Of a stretch of 53,133 nucleotides of DNA, positions 8,176 through 17,400 are shown in pieces. The position numbers and the translations under genes were made by a program. The notes under the pieces were generated by a model that saw only the letters and a program-made list of their open reading frames with translations, did not search any database and was not told the DNA's origin. Source of the stretch: Chlorobiota bacterium (GTDB taxonomy: Bacteria > Bacteroidota > Bacteroidia > Bacteroidales > F082); contig JAUVKF010000012.1 of NCBI GenBank assembly GCA_030596395.1, positions 1-53,133 of the forward strand, given 5' to 3'. Numbering within the stretch: the first letter of the stretch is position 1; each line of letters starts with the position of its first letter.

Positions 8176-9429
8176 TTATTCAACAAATTTTTTAAAAATA
8201 ATTGATGCATTGTGACCCCCAAAACCAAAAGTATTGCTTAGCGCAATATTTACGTTTCGTTTTTTTGCTTTACCGAAAGTGAAGTCAAGTTTATTGTCGA
8301 TTTCGGGATCATCAGTAAAATGATTGATTGTTGGTGGTACAATATCGTTTTTTACGGCTAATGTGGTAGCAATTGCCTCAGTTACACCAGTACCACCAAG
8401 TAAATGCCCGGTCATTGATTTTGTTGAATTAATGCTGATGTTATAAGCATGTTCCTTAAAAAACGACAATATTGCTTTTGGTTCAACTATATCACCGGCA
8501 GGTGTTGAAGTTCCATGTGTGTTTATATGGTCAATATCATTTGGGCTAAGGTTTCCATCTTCAACAGCTGCTTTCATGCAGAGATATGCACCATAGCCTT
8601 CAGGATGTGGTGATGTCATGTGATAAGCATCGCCGGATAAACCTGCCCCGGCAACTTCAGCATAAATTTTAGCACCCCTGGCTTTGGCGTGTTCGAGTTC
8701 TTCAAATATCATGCCTCCGCCTCCTTCACCAACTACAAAACCATCACGCTCTTTGTCGAATGGGCGTGAAGCTGTTTTTGGGTCATCATTACGGGTCGAA
8801 ATAGCGTGCATAGCATTAAATCCTCCAATGCCTTCTTCGGTGACTGCTGCTTCAGAGCCACCGGCTACAAAAGCAATTGCTTTTCCAAGCCTGATGTAAT
8901 TGAATGCATCGGCAAGCGCATTTGCAGATGAAGCACAGGCGGACACCGTTGCAAAATTTGGCCCGCGGAAACCATACTGGATTGAAATATGACCGGCTGT
9001 AATATCAGCGATCATTTTAGGAATAAAAAATGGGCTATAGCGGGGGATTCCTCCACCTTTGACAAACCCTGCCACTTCATCATGGAATGTCCGTAAACCG
9101 CCAATACCGGAAGCCCATATCACACCTATACGATCACCATCCAGATTTTTGTCATCCAGATTGGCATCAAGAATGGCTTCCCTGGCAGCTACCATTCCGA
9201 ACTGTGCATAACGGTCATATTTACGTGCCTCCTTACGGTCAAAATAATCTAAAGGGTTGAAGTTTTTAACTTCACACGCAAATCTGGTTTTAAATTTTTC
9301 GGTATTAAACAGCGTAATTTCTGCGGCTCCGCTTACCCCTTGCTGAAGGGCATTCCAATAATCGTGGACATTGTTGCCAATTGGAGTAATTGCGCCAATA
9401 CCAGTTACAACTACCCGCTTTAATTCCAT
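8176..9429 (-). CDS. fabF: beta-ketoacyl-ACP synthase II
   Basis: FabF condenses malonyl-ACP with acyl-ACP in fatty acid elongation. The 417-residue protein has the full thiolase-fold catalytic set: nucleophile C165 in TVSACASSAN, H305 in NTHGTSTPAGD, K337 in NSTKSMTG and H342 in GHLLGGTG. It ends with NTFGFGGHNASIIFK, which is also typical. Length is standard. It lies 15 bp downstream of acpP and 11 bp upstream of rnc, so it is almost certainly cotranscribed with both. Confidence 0.97.
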   Translation of the reverse strand: MELKRVVVTGIGAITPIGNNVHDYWNALQQGVSGAAEITLFNTEKFKTRFACEVKNFNPLDYFDRKEARKYDRYAQFGMVAAREAILDANLDDKNLDGDRIGVIWASGIGGLRTFHDEVAGFVKGGGIPRYSPFFIPKMIADITAGHISIQYGFRGPNFATVSACASSANALADAFNYIRLGKAIAFVAGGSEAAVTEEGIGGFNAMHAISTRNDDPKTASRPFDKERDGFVVGEGGGGMIFEELEHAKARGAKIYAEVAGAGLSGDAYHMTSPHPEGYGAYLCMKAAVEDGNLSPNDIDHINTHGTSTPAGDIVEPKAILSFFKEHAYNISINSTKSMTGHLLGGTGVTEAIATTLAVKNDIVPPTINHFTDDPEIDNKLDFTFGKAKKRNVNIALSNTFGFGGHNASIIFKKFVE

Positions 9430-9444
9430 ATTTAAAAGGGTTTT

Positions 9445-9678
9445 CTACTGATGGTCCTCAATATACTTAACTGCATCGCCAACAGTTTCAATTTTTTCAG
9501 CTTCTTCGTCAGGAATACTGAGATTGAATTCTTTTTCAAATTCCATAATTAATTCAACGGTATCAAGAGAGTCTGCTCCTAAATCGTTGGTGAAACTTGC
9601 TTCGTTGGTGACTTCGCTTTCTTCAACACCAAGTTTGTCAACAATAATGCTCACAACTTTAGCTCGAACGTCTGACAT
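9445..9678 (-). CDS. acpP: acyl carrier protein
   Basis: The acyl carrier protein carries growing acyl chains on a phosphopantetheine arm. The 77-residue acidic protein has the attachment site S37 in [19 protein letters not shown] and ends in KYIEDHQ. I chose the ATG at 9678 (MSDVRAK). A longer reading from 9753 would add 25 hydrophobic residues foreign to the family. It is first in the acpP-fabF-rnc operon and is divergent from purN. Confidence 0.97.
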   Translation of the reverse strand: MSDVRAKVVSIIVDKLGVEESEVTNEASFTNDLGADSLDTVELIMEFEKEFNLSIPDEEAEKIETVGDAVKYIEDHQ

Positions 9679-9845
9679 ATGTATAATATTTAAATGGTTA
9701 AACTCGCTGCAAAGAAAGGCATTAATGCAATAAAAAACAATAAAAAAAATCAATTATTGGTTCAATTTGCATTGTAACAGTTTTTAAAATTGCCTAATAT
9801 TTAAAGAACATTATAAAAACCCTATTTTAATTATTTGAATATCCC

Positions 9846-9853
9846 TAATTTTG
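9846..9853 (+). promoter_or_regulatory. -7 box of purN
   Basis: TAATTTTG matches TAnnTTTG and lies 27 bp before the purN ATG. No clear -33 TTG is seen at the normal distance. Confidence 0.45.
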
Positions 9854-9880
9854 GCTCATTATAAAACAAGGAAAATTACA

Positions 9881-10450
9881 ATGAAAAACATCGCCATCTT
9901 TGCTTCGGGAAATGGTACCAATGCCGAACGTATTGTTAAGTATTTTATAGGTAATTCAAGGGTTGATGTTGTCCTGATTTTGTCAAATATGCCGAATGCC
10001 GGCGTATTAATGCGAGCAAAAAAACTGGGTATTGAAACAGTTGTGTTCAACCGAAATACATTTTATAATACAAATGATGTTGTTGAGATACTTGAAAACA
10101 ACAATACAGATTTAATCGTTTTAGCCGGATTTCTCTGGCTGGTTCCTGATAATTTACTTAATAATTATCGGGATCGAATACTGAACATTCATCCTGCATT
10201 GTTACCAAAGTATGGGGGAAAAGGAATGTTTGGACATCATGTGCATGAGGCTGTGATTGGTGCCGGTGAGAAAATGTCAGGTATAACAATACATTATGTG
10301 AATGAAAAATATGATGATGGCCAGATTGTTTTCCAGAAAAAACTTGATGTTTTGCCCGATGACACTCTGGATAGTTTAGCTTCAAGAATCCATAAGCTTG
10401 AATATGAATTTTACCCGAAAGTGATTGAAGAAGTTATGGCAGGTTTATAA
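9881..10450 (+). CDS. purN: phosphoribosylglycinamide formyltransferase
   Basis: PurN formylates glycinamide ribonucleotide with 10-formyltetrahydrofolate in purine synthesis. The 189-residue protein starts MKNIAIFASGNGTNAERI (phosphate-binding loop). It has AGFLWLVPDNLL, the conserved IHPALLPKYGGKGMFG with the catalytic Asn-His pair, and ITIHYVNEKYDDGQIVFQ with the catalytic Asp. A TTG-initiated extension to 9851 would overlap the promoter box, so the ATG at 9881 after AAGGAAAAT is preferred. The gene converges on a nitroreductase gene with only 1 bp between the stops. Confidence 0.96.
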   Translation: MKNIAIFASGNGTNAERIVKYFIGNSRVDVVLILSNMPNAGVLMRAKKLGIETVVFNRNTFYNTNDVVEILENNNTDLIVLAGFLWLVPDNLLNNYRDRILNIHPALLPKYGGKGMFGHHVHEAVIGAGEKMSGITIHYVNEKYDDGQIVFQKKLDVLPDDTLDSLASRIHKLEYEFYPKVIEEVMAGL

Positions 10451-10451
10451 G

Positions 10452-10997
10452 CTAATATGAATTGTATCGAACAGCATTATTGAACTCTTTCCTGATCTTT
10501 TTCCTGGTCCTGTATCCATTAGGTGTATAACCGAGCGTGATCAGCAAGGGAATATTTTTGTTATTGGGAACATTGATCAGCTTTTTAACCGATTTTTCAT
10601 TAAACCAGCCCAGCATGCAAGTACCCAAACCCTCTTCGGCAGCCTGAAGACAAAAGTGTTCTGCCGCGATTCCTATATCAATCAATGGGTATTCTTTCTT
10701 TTTGATACGACCGCCTGCTTCGGTGATCAGTTTTGGTTTTTCCATCACAATGGCCACAATCACCGGTGCCTGAGAAACAAATTTATTAAACGACTTGAGG
10801 GGACCGACTGTTTTATCTGCAACCTGATTTTTTAATGCAGGATCATCAATTACAACAAAAGTCCAGGGTTGAGAGTTGCTGGCTGAAGGGGCAAGGCGGG
10901 CAGCTTCCAAACACCGGTCAATAATATCCCGGTCAACCATTTTATCTATATATGCACGGTCGCTTTGTCTTTTAATAATTAAATCCAACAACTTCAT
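10452..10997 (-). CDS. nitroreductase-family flavoprotein
   Basis: This 181-residue protein belongs to the FMN-dependent nitroreductase fold, which reduces nitro compounds, quinones or flavins with NAD(P)H. Recognisable parts are the N-terminal RQSDRAYIDKMVDRDII, the flavin-binding LAPSASNSQPWTFVVID and the C-terminal GLGTCMLGWFNEKSVKKLI with ITLGYTPNGYRTRKK. The natural substrate cannot be inferred. Its ATG lies inside the end of the upstream lipoprotein gene (4-bp overlap), which suggests translational coupling. A second, more divergent member is at 46686. Confidence 0.92.
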   Translation of the reverse strand: MKLLDLIIKRQSDRAYIDKMVDRDIIDRCLEAARLAPSASNSQPWTFVVIDDPALKNQVADKTVGPLKSFNKFVSQAPVIVAIVMEKPKLITEAGGRIKKKEYPLIDIGIAAEHFCLQAAEEGLGTCMLGWFNEKSVKKLINVPNNKNIPLLITLGYTPNGYRTRKKIRKEFNNAVRYNSY

Positions 10998-11461
10998 TCT
11001 GTGATCTTTTTGAGTTTGAAATTAATTCTTTTATTTCCCCGGATATTACTGGTAGTGGTTTCTAACAAAGTGTCATTCTTTAATGTATACTCGATGATAT
11101 TGGGATAATCATGATCAGGGTTTTTGAAAATCCAATGTCCTCGTCCTGCTTTTTCCAGCCAGAAGTAAATAAAACCGTTATTTCCTTCAACTAATGCACC
11201 ATAAAAAACTGTATCTCCAATCCTTTTCAGTACAAGTTGCTCCGAAAAGGCAGTGTCTGTTCCATTAAGGCTGAAACCAATGCCTCTCATTAAACTGTCG
11301 TTGATAACAAGCCATGATTCATTAAACAAGGTGCCTTCATATGAGGTCCATTTGCCTTCAAATAATTGCATATCGGCAAATGCTTGTTTTGGAGAAGGTC
11401 GGTAACAGGAACTCAAAATAAATAAACCGATAAAAATAACAAGTAGTAAAAAATACTTCAT
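10994..11461 (-). CDS. small lipoprotein, DUF6265-like
   Basis: The 155-residue protein has a type II signal sequence: a hydrophobic N-terminus with the lipobox LSSC, the Cys being residue 19. The mature part is a predicted small beta fold. It contains FEGKWTSYEGTLFNESW near the start and FKNPDHDYPNIIEYTLKND near the end. The Asn-Pro-x-His-Asp-(Tyr/Phe)-Pro block is what I associate with DUF6265 proteins, which resemble lipocalins. The role is unknown. It overlaps pgi upstream by one base and the nitroreductase downstream by four, so the three are probably one transcript. Confidence 0.75.
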   Translation of the reverse strand: MKYFLLLVIFIGLFILSSCYRPSPKQAFADMQLFEGKWTSYEGTLFNESWLVINDSLMRGIGFSLNGTDTAFSEQLVLKRIGDTVFYGALVEGNNGFIYFWLEKAGRGHWIFKNPDHDYPNIIEYTLKNDTLLETTTSNIRGNKRINFKLKKITE

Positions 11462-12798
11462 TACAAGCGCTTTCTGATTGCTTCAGTTTCTTCTTCAAAA
11501 CCGGGTTTGCCAAGCAGCGCAAACATATTCCTTTTGTATGCTTCTACACCCGGCTGGTCAAACGGATTAACATCCAGAATATAACCGCTTATTGCACAGG
11601 CTAATTCATAAAAATAGATCAACTCACCCAGGTTGTGTTCATCGATCTTTGGAATACTTATTTTCAGGTTCGGAACACCTCCGTCAATATGGGCTAAGGT
11701 GGTTCCAATTTCTGCCATGTGATTTACTTGGTGAATGGGCTTACCAGCAATGTAATTGAGTTTGTCGAGGTTTTTATCGTCTGCGGGAACATATAGCTGT
11801 TTATCAGGGTTTTCAACCGACAAAACCGTTTCAAAAATATTTCTGAGTCCTTCCTGAATGTATTGCCCCATTGAGTGGAGATCGGTGGTGAATCCAACAC
11901 CTGCCGGGAAAATCCCTTTGTTTTCTTTGCCTTCGCTTTCGCCATACAATTGTTTCCACCATTCGGTCATATAAAAAAGGCGTGGTTCGTAGTTGACCAT
12001 GATCTCCGTAGTCATTCCTTTATTATAGAGCGCATTTCTTAATGCAGCATAGCTTGAGACCGGGTTTTCATCAATTAATGTTGAAACACTGACATGGTCT
12101 TTCATGATCCGGGCACCCTCAATCAATGCACGAATGTTGAACCCTGCCACAGCAATCGGAAGCAGGCCAACAGGAGTTAAAACAGAATACCTGCCTCCAA
12201 CATCATCGGGTACTACAAATGTTTCATAGCCTTCTTCGTTGGATAATTGTTTTAATGCACCTTTTTCTCCATCCGTAATCGCGACAATCCTTTTTCGGGC
12301 TTCATCCAATCCATATTTATTTTCGAGGTGGTTCTTTAAAATTCTGAAAGCAACAGCCGGTTCGGTTGTTGTACCTGATTTAGAAATCACCGTTATTGAA
12401 TAATCTTTTTTATCAAGAATCTCAAGCAGATCCGACATATAATCTTCACTGATATTCTGACCGGCGTATAAAATGACTGGCTTATTACCAGTTAAATGAT
12501 TAAAATGATGGGAAAGTGCTTCGATGACTGCACGTGCTCCAAGGTAAGATCCACCAATTCCGATAACGACAAACACTTCAGATTTTTGTCTTAATGTTTC
12601 TGCGATACTTTCAATTTTAGTGATCAGCACCTCATCTGTACTATCTGGTAAATCAATCCATCCTAAAAAGTCATTTCCTTTTCCGGTTTTTTGATTTACA
12701 GATTCAAAATGTCTGTTTATTTCTTCCTGAAATTTATGGATTTCCTCTTTCGAAACAAATTCAAGGGCATTGCTGTAATCGAATTTTAAATTGATCAT
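11461..12798 (-). CDS. pgi: glucose-6-phosphate isomerase
   Basis: Pgi interconverts glucose 6-phosphate and fructose 6-phosphate in glycolysis and gluconeogenesis. The 445-residue protein is of the shorter bacterial type (like Bacillus), not the 550-residue E. coli type. Key motifs are GIGGSYLGARAVIEAL, the sugar-phosphate site SKSGTTTEPAVAFRIL, GGRYSVLTPVGLLPIAVAG and QLYGESEGKENKGIFPA, with the C-terminal Lys and His residues of the family present. It is the first gene of the minus-strand run ending at 10452. An AT-rich spacer separates it from the divergent gene at 12894. Confidence 0.97.
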   Translation of the reverse strand: MINLKFDYSNALEFVSKEEIHKFQEEINRHFESVNQKTGKGNDFLGWIDLPDSTDEVLITKIESIAETLRQKSEVFVVIGIGGSYLGARAVIEALSHHFNHLTGNKPVILYAGQNISEDYMSDLLEILDKKDYSITVISKSGTTTEPAVAFRILKNHLENKYGLDEARKRIVAITDGEKGALKQLSNEEGYETFVVPDDVGGRYSVLTPVGLLPIAVAGFNIRALIEGARIMKDHVSVSTLIDENPVSSYAALRNALYNKGMTTEIMVNYEPRLFYMTEWWKQLYGESEGKENKGIFPAGVGFTTDLHSMGQYIQEGLRNIFETVLSVENPDKQLYVPADDKNLDKLNYIAGKPIHQVNHMAEIGTTLAHIDGGVPNLKISIPKIDEHNLGELIYFYELACAISGYILDVNPFDQPGVEAYKRNMFALLGKPGFEEETEAIRKRL

Positions 12799-12893
12799 TT
12801 GCGTAAAATTTTGGGGTGGTAAAAATACAAAAAAAGATGGTGGTGAAAAATGGCATTAATTCGTATCTTTACGGAAACGCAACAGAATAAACC

Positions 12894-13415
12894 ATGTCGG
12901 AAAAAGAAATACAACTGCTTGAACAGCAAATAGAAAGGCTTGACACCAAAGACTTTGACCTGGAAGCCTGGAAAAAATATACCATTGTGATCCTGGCCAG
13001 GATATTTGGCAATAAAAATGAAAAGTTACGGCTTGTCGAAAAACTCGATTATGAATTCAGTTCATGGTCGTTGAGGGATGCATCAGGAAATGAATCATAT
13101 GAGGAAGGCACAAAAAAACTGGCGCGCGAAATTCTTCAGGCAGCTATTGACGAAATAAAAGCATTTGGACTTCCCGAAATAAAGGAAGATCAATCTAATG
13201 AGGCCATCCAGGAATTTCTGAACATTTTGCTTGATGAACTAAAAGGTTCTCAGGTAAAGCAATTGAAAACAATACTCAAATCGCGTGAAAGCAAAGAAGA
13301 AAAACAACGTATGATCAAAGAGATTTTAGAAGGAATTGGAGAATATGGAGCTTATGGGGTACTAACTTCTATGTTGATGCATCCGGCTGCTATGAAGATG
13401 ATAAAAATCAACTGA
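12894..13415 (+). CDS. unknown helical protein, host gene next to the RAYT cassette
   Basis: The 173-residue protein is mostly charged helices, beginning MSEKEIQLLEQQIERLD and ending in a hydrophobic, glycine-containing tail GEYGAYGVLTSMLMHP. No domain I can name and no signal peptide. A possible -7 box TATCTTTA lies about 20 bp before the ATG. Its 3' end matters: bases 13312-13405 are repeated with six differences at 14209-14302 on the other side of the transposase cassette. The gene itself appears intact, because the reading frame runs past the duplicated block to its own stop. Confidence 0.8.
   Translation: MSEKEIQLLEQQIERLDTKDFDLEAWKKYTIVILARIFGNKNEKLRLVEKLDYEFSSWSLRDASGNESYEEGTKKLAREILQAAIDEIKAFGLPEIKEDQSNEAIQEFLNILLDELKGSQVKQLKTILKSRESKEEKQRMIKEILEGIGEYGAYGVLTSMLMHPAAMKMIKIN
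13312..13405 (+). repeat. left copy of 94-bp direct repeat flanking the RAYT cassette
   Basis: This block is the 3' coding end of the preceding gene. It matches 14209-14302 at 88 of 94 positions with no gaps. The two copies bracket the whole REP/RAYT cassette. Confidence 0.9.
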
Positions 13416-13535
13416 AAGCATTGTGAAAATATCAATCGCACAAGCGGACGCTTCCGTTATTAGGGTAGTATTTGAAAACAACAAGCGCAAGCGTCCGCTG
13501 TGCTGATACTATAGGACAAAATTGAATAACACAAA

Positions 13536-13595
13536 ATGAGCCTCTGGCAGCAGCATAATCACCCACAAAAAAGCGCAAGCGTCCGCTTGTGTTGA
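13536..13595 (+). pseudogene. internally deleted RAYT remnant
   Basis: The frame reads MSLWQQHNHPQKSASVRLC and stop. Its first two codons equal the start of the full RAYT, and LWQQHNHP equals RAYT residues 122-129 (23-bp match of 13542-13564 with 13988-14010, one difference). Residues 3-121 are missing exactly in frame. The tail of the frame is read out of the next REP. It is too short to be a functional transposase and is best read as a non-autonomous relic of the same element. Confidence 0.8.
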
Positions 13596-13624
13596 TATTA
13601 TAAAACAAAATTGAACAACACAAA

Positions 13625-14173
13625 ATGAGCCGCAAATACAAGTTTTTCAACAAAGAAGAATTATACTTCGTTACTTTTACTGTAGTGAAATGGATAGACG
13701 TTTTTACAAGAAATGAATACAGGGAAATTTTACTCGATAGTTGGAAATATTGTCAAAAACACAAGGGATTAGAAATATATGCATGGTGTATCATGACCAA
13801 TCATGTTCACATGATTATTTCGAGTAATAAAGAAGAATTGTCATCCATCATGCGGGATATGAAAAGTTTTACTTCTACATCTTTAAAAAAGGCCATTCGG
13901 GATAATCCGGCTGAAAGCAGGAAAGATTGGATGATGAAAGCATTCTTCGAAGAGGGGATAAAAAATAACAATAACAATGAATTCCAACTTTGGCAGCAGC
14001 ATAATCACCCTCTCATCCTGAATTCAAATTATTTGATGGAACAGAAACTTGATTATATCCATAACAATCCTGTAAAAGCCGGATTTGTAGATAAGGATGT
14101 GGGTTTTCTTTATAGCAGCGCAAGGGATTATGAAGGGGAGAAGGGACTTGTGGATATTATATTGATTGAGTAG
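13625..14173 (+). CDS. REP-associated tyrosine transposase (RAYT, Y1/HUH family)
   Basis: RAYTs are single-strand DNA endonucleases related to the IS200/IS605 TnpA proteins. They bind and cut REP hairpins and are thought to spread them. The 182-residue protein has the metal-binding HUH pair H60/H62 in MTNHVHMII and the C-terminal helix with the likely catalytic Y144 in KLDYIHNNPVKAG. It ends with YSSARDYEG, also typical. Nothing is truncated, so it may be active. An asparagine run (residues 114-118) lies in the middle. It starts 35 bp after a REP palindrome and ends 7 bp before an inverted one, which fits a self-contained element. Expression signals are unclear. Confidence 0.92.
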   Translation: MSRKYKFFNKEELYFVTFTVVKWIDVFTRNEYREILLDSWKYCQKHKGLEIYAWCIMTNHVHMIISSNKEELSSIMRDMKSFTSTSLKKAIRDNPAESRKDWMMKAFFEEGIKNNNNNEFQLWQQHNHPLILNSNYLMEQKLDYIHNNPVKAGFVDKDVGFLYSSARDYEGEKGLVDIILIE

Positions 14174-14207
14174 TAGCACTCACACAAACGGACGCTTGCG
14201 CGAGTAG

Positions 14208-14312
14208 GTGATCAAAGAGATTTTAGAAGGAATATGGGAATATGGGGCTTATGGGGTACTAACTTCAATGTTGATGCATCCGGCTGCTGTGAAGATGATA
14301 AAGTCACAATAA
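14208..14312 (+). pseudogene. duplicated 3' fragment of the gene at 12894
   Basis: Read in frame, this fragment encodes IKEILEGIWEYGAYGVLTSM, then LMHPAAVKMIKSQ and a stop at 14310-14312. It matches the tail of the unknown protein at 12894-13415 apart from Gly to Trp and Met to Val changes and its last residues. A stop codon (TAG, 14205-14207) immediately precedes it and no start is available, so it cannot be expressed as such. Of the six base differences, three are silent. It begins 5 bp after the outer REP of the RAYT cassette. Confidence 0.85.
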
Positions 14313-14338
14313 TAATAAATCAATCAAAACCAAAAAGG

Positions 14339-14384
14339 GCGCAAGTGTCCACTTGTGCCAGCACCACTATTTTTTATAGCTTTG
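14339..14384 (+). promoter_or_regulatory. ileS promoter overlapping a REP palindrome
   Basis: TAGCTTTG at 14377-14384 is a perfect TAnnTTTG -7 box. TTG at 14353-14355 lies 21 bp upstream, a suitable -33 element. That TTG is inside a REP copy, 14339-14358, with arms GCGCAAGT and ACTTGTGC. The start codon of ileS is 40 bp downstream of the -7 box. Confidence 0.6.
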
Positions 14385-14424
14385 CACCCAATTTTTTAAT
14401 TAGCAAGTTAATAAGGGTCAATAA

Positions 14425-17400
14425 ATGGCACAGAAGTACACCGAATATAAGCAGCTGAACCTGACAAAAATTGCTGATGATGTAAGAACATTTTGGGAGA
14501 AGAATGACATCTTCAAAAAAAGCCTTGATATTCGCCGTGGTAACGAGCCGTTTGTGTTTTATGAAGGCCCCCCGTCAGCCAATGGTGTTCCAGGGATCCA
14601 TCATGTGATGGCTCGTACTATTAAAGATTTATTTTGCCGATATCAAACCCTAAAAGGTAAATATGTTGAGCGTAAAGCCGGTTGGGATACACACGGACTT
14701 CCTGTAGAAATCAGCGTTGAAAAAACTCTTGGAATTACTAAAGAAGATATAGGAAAAAAGATCAGTGTTGAAGAGTATAACCAGGCCTGCCGGAAAGAGG
14801 TTTTACGATATAAAGACTTATGGGACGACCTTACCGAAAAAGTTGGCTACTGGGTTGATCTGGAACACCCTTATATCACGTTTGAAAATAAGTATATCGA
14901 ATCGGTTTGGTATTTACTAAAACAACTTTACGAGAAAGGCTTGTTATACAAAGGATATAGTATTCAGCCTTATTCACCTGCTGCCGGAACCGGCCTTAGC
15001 ACGCACGAGCTAAATCAACCCGGTTGCTATCGTGATGTATCAGATACTACGATGGTTGCCATGTTTAAAGTGGTAAAAACAGAAGCACCCGAAAAACTTT
15101 ATGAAGGGGTAGAAGGCGATCTTTATATTCTTGCATGGACAACTACTCCCTGGACACTCGCATCAAATACCGCATTAGCTGTTGGCGACAATATTGATTA
15201 TGTTAAAGTAAAAACGTTCAACCCATACTCAGGTGATCCCATTACTGTCATCGTTGCAAAGGAGAGGTTGAATGCTTATTTCAATCCGAAAAATACCAAC
15301 TTACCTTTTGAAGAATACAAACCCGGTGATAAAAATGTTCCTTTCAGGGTGTTGAAAGAATGTAAAGGATTTGAAATGACCGGAATCAGTTATGAACAAC
15401 TGTTCCCTTGGGTAAAACCAATGGGCAAAGCATTTGAAGTAATCCCTGGTGATTTTGTAACAACTGAAGAAGGTACCGGTATCGTTCATATAGCACCGAC
15501 TTTTGGTGCAGATGATGACAAGGTTGCCAAAGCAACTGGTATTGTTCCGCTTGTATTACTTGATAAAGTTGGCGAAATAAAACCAATGGTGGACCTGAAA
15601 GGCCGGTTTTTCAGGATTGAAGATTTGGGAGATGAGTTTGTAAGCGAGTATGTTGACATTGAAAAGTACGGTGAATTTGCCGGCAGGTATGTAAAGAATG
15701 CTTATAATGATAGCCTTGCGGATTCCAACGAAACGCTGGACATCGACCTTGCTGTGCACTTAAAGCTCCAGGGAAAAGCTTTCAAAATTGAAAAGCATGT
15801 GCATAATTATCCGCATTGCTGGCGGACCGATAAACCCATATTGTATTATCCATTAGACAGTTGGTTTGTTAAAACAACGGCGCTTAAGGACAGGATGATC
15901 GAGCTGAATAAAACCATCAACTGGAAACCAAAAGCAACTGGTGAAGGCCGATTTGGAAACTGGTTGGAAAACCTGGTTGACTGGAACCTGTCGCGGTCAA
16001 GGTTTTGGGGTGTGCCTTTACCAATCTGGAGGACTGAAGACAAAAAAGAGGCCAAAGCCATCGGATCTGCTTCTGAATTAAAAACAGAAATTGAAAAATC
16101 TGTTGTTGCAGGATTCATGAAAGAAAATCCGCTTCAGGATTTTGTTCCTGAGGACATGAGTAAAGAAAACTATGAAACCTTTGATTTTCATCGTCCATAT
16201 GTGGATAAAATAATCCTTGTATCTGATTCAGGCAAAAAAATGGTACGTGAACCCGGATTGATCGACGTTTGGTTTGATTCGGGATCGATGCCATACGCGC
16301 AATTACATTATCCGTTTGAAAATGAAGCTCTGTTTGAGAAAAATTTCCCGGCCGATTTTATTGCTGAAGGTGTAGATCAAACTCGCGGATGGTTCTTTAC
16401 CTTGCATGCCATCGCAACCATGGTTTTTGATTCGGTTGCCTTTAAAACAGTCGTTTCCAATGGGCTCGTGCTTGACAAAGCCGGAAATAAAATGTCGAAA
16501 CGCCTGGGTAATGCAGTCAATCCTTTCGAAACCATCGAAAAATATGGACCTGATGCTACCCGATGGTATATGATCACCAATTCGCAGCCATGGGACAACC
16601 TGCGATTTGACATCAACGGTGTTGATGAAGTCAGGCGCAGGTTCCTCGGCACTTTCTACAATACCTATGCTTTTTTTGCCCTCTATGCAAACATTGATGG
16701 ATTTATTTACAGCGAAGATGAAATTCCGGTAAATGAAAGGACTGAACTTGACCGCTGGATACTTTCCGAGTTAAATTCACTGATCAAGGAAGTTGACGAT
16801 GCCTTTTCAAGTTATGAACCAACACGAGCCGGTAGAGCAATTCAAAATTTTGTAAATGAGCATTTAAGCAACTGGTATGTGCGTCTTTCGAGAAGGCGTT
16901 TTTGGAAAGGAAACTACTCTAAAGATAAAATCGAAGCATACCAAACTTTATATCGCTGTCTTGAAGTTGTAGCACAATTGGCATCGCCGATAGCTCCCTT
17001 TTTTACTGAACAGATATTTACTGACTTAAATCGTGTATCTAATCGGTCTAAAGTTGAATCGATTCACCTGACCGATTTCCCGGTTGCTAACAAAGCATTG
17101 ATTGATAAAGACCTTGAAGAAAGGATGGAACTGGCTCAACAGATTTCTTCGATGGTTCTTTCTTTAAGAAAGAAAAACACCATCCGGGTACGTCAGCCGC
17201 TCAAAAAAATAATGATCCCTGTATTGAACAAACATTTCAAAGATGTTGTAACTGCTGTTGAGGATCTTATTCTTTCAGAAGTAAATGTAAAAGAGATTGA
17301 ATATATTACCGAAGATTCAGGAATTCTGGTCAAAAAAATTAAACCGAATTTTAAAAGCTTGGGACCGAAATACGGAAAATTAATGAAGCAGCTGGCAGGA

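Larger units (their letters stand above)
13438..14203 (+). mobile_element. REP/RAYT cassette (REPtron-like) with a mini-derivative
   Basis: The cassette contains, in order, a degenerate REP at 13438-13456 (GCACAAGCGGACGCTTCCG), a REP at 13485-13503, a leader and deleted RAYT start, a REP at 13573-13590 (GCGCAAGCGTCCGCTTGT), a second leader and the full RAYT gene, and a REP in opposite orientation at 14180-14203. The shared core is CAAGCGTCCGCTTG. The 61 bp of REP plus leader up to the start codon (13571-13631) repeats the block 13483-13542 with about six differences. Inverted REPs around a RAYT gene are the known arrangement for these elements. Confidence 0.85.

Noticed and set aside
9679-9753. 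N-terminal extension of acyl carrier protein
   Set aside because: The added 25 residues are hydrophobic and absent from the family; the ATG at 9678 gives the normal 77-residue protein.
14385-14424. T-box leader for ileS
   Set aside because: The leader is only about 35 bases, too short for a T-box, and T-boxes are not expected in this phylum.
14234-14458. Open frame of 74 codons on the plus strand before ileS
   Set aside because: It is out of frame with the duplicated gene fragment, runs across a REP and into ileS in another frame, and its sequence is not protein-like.
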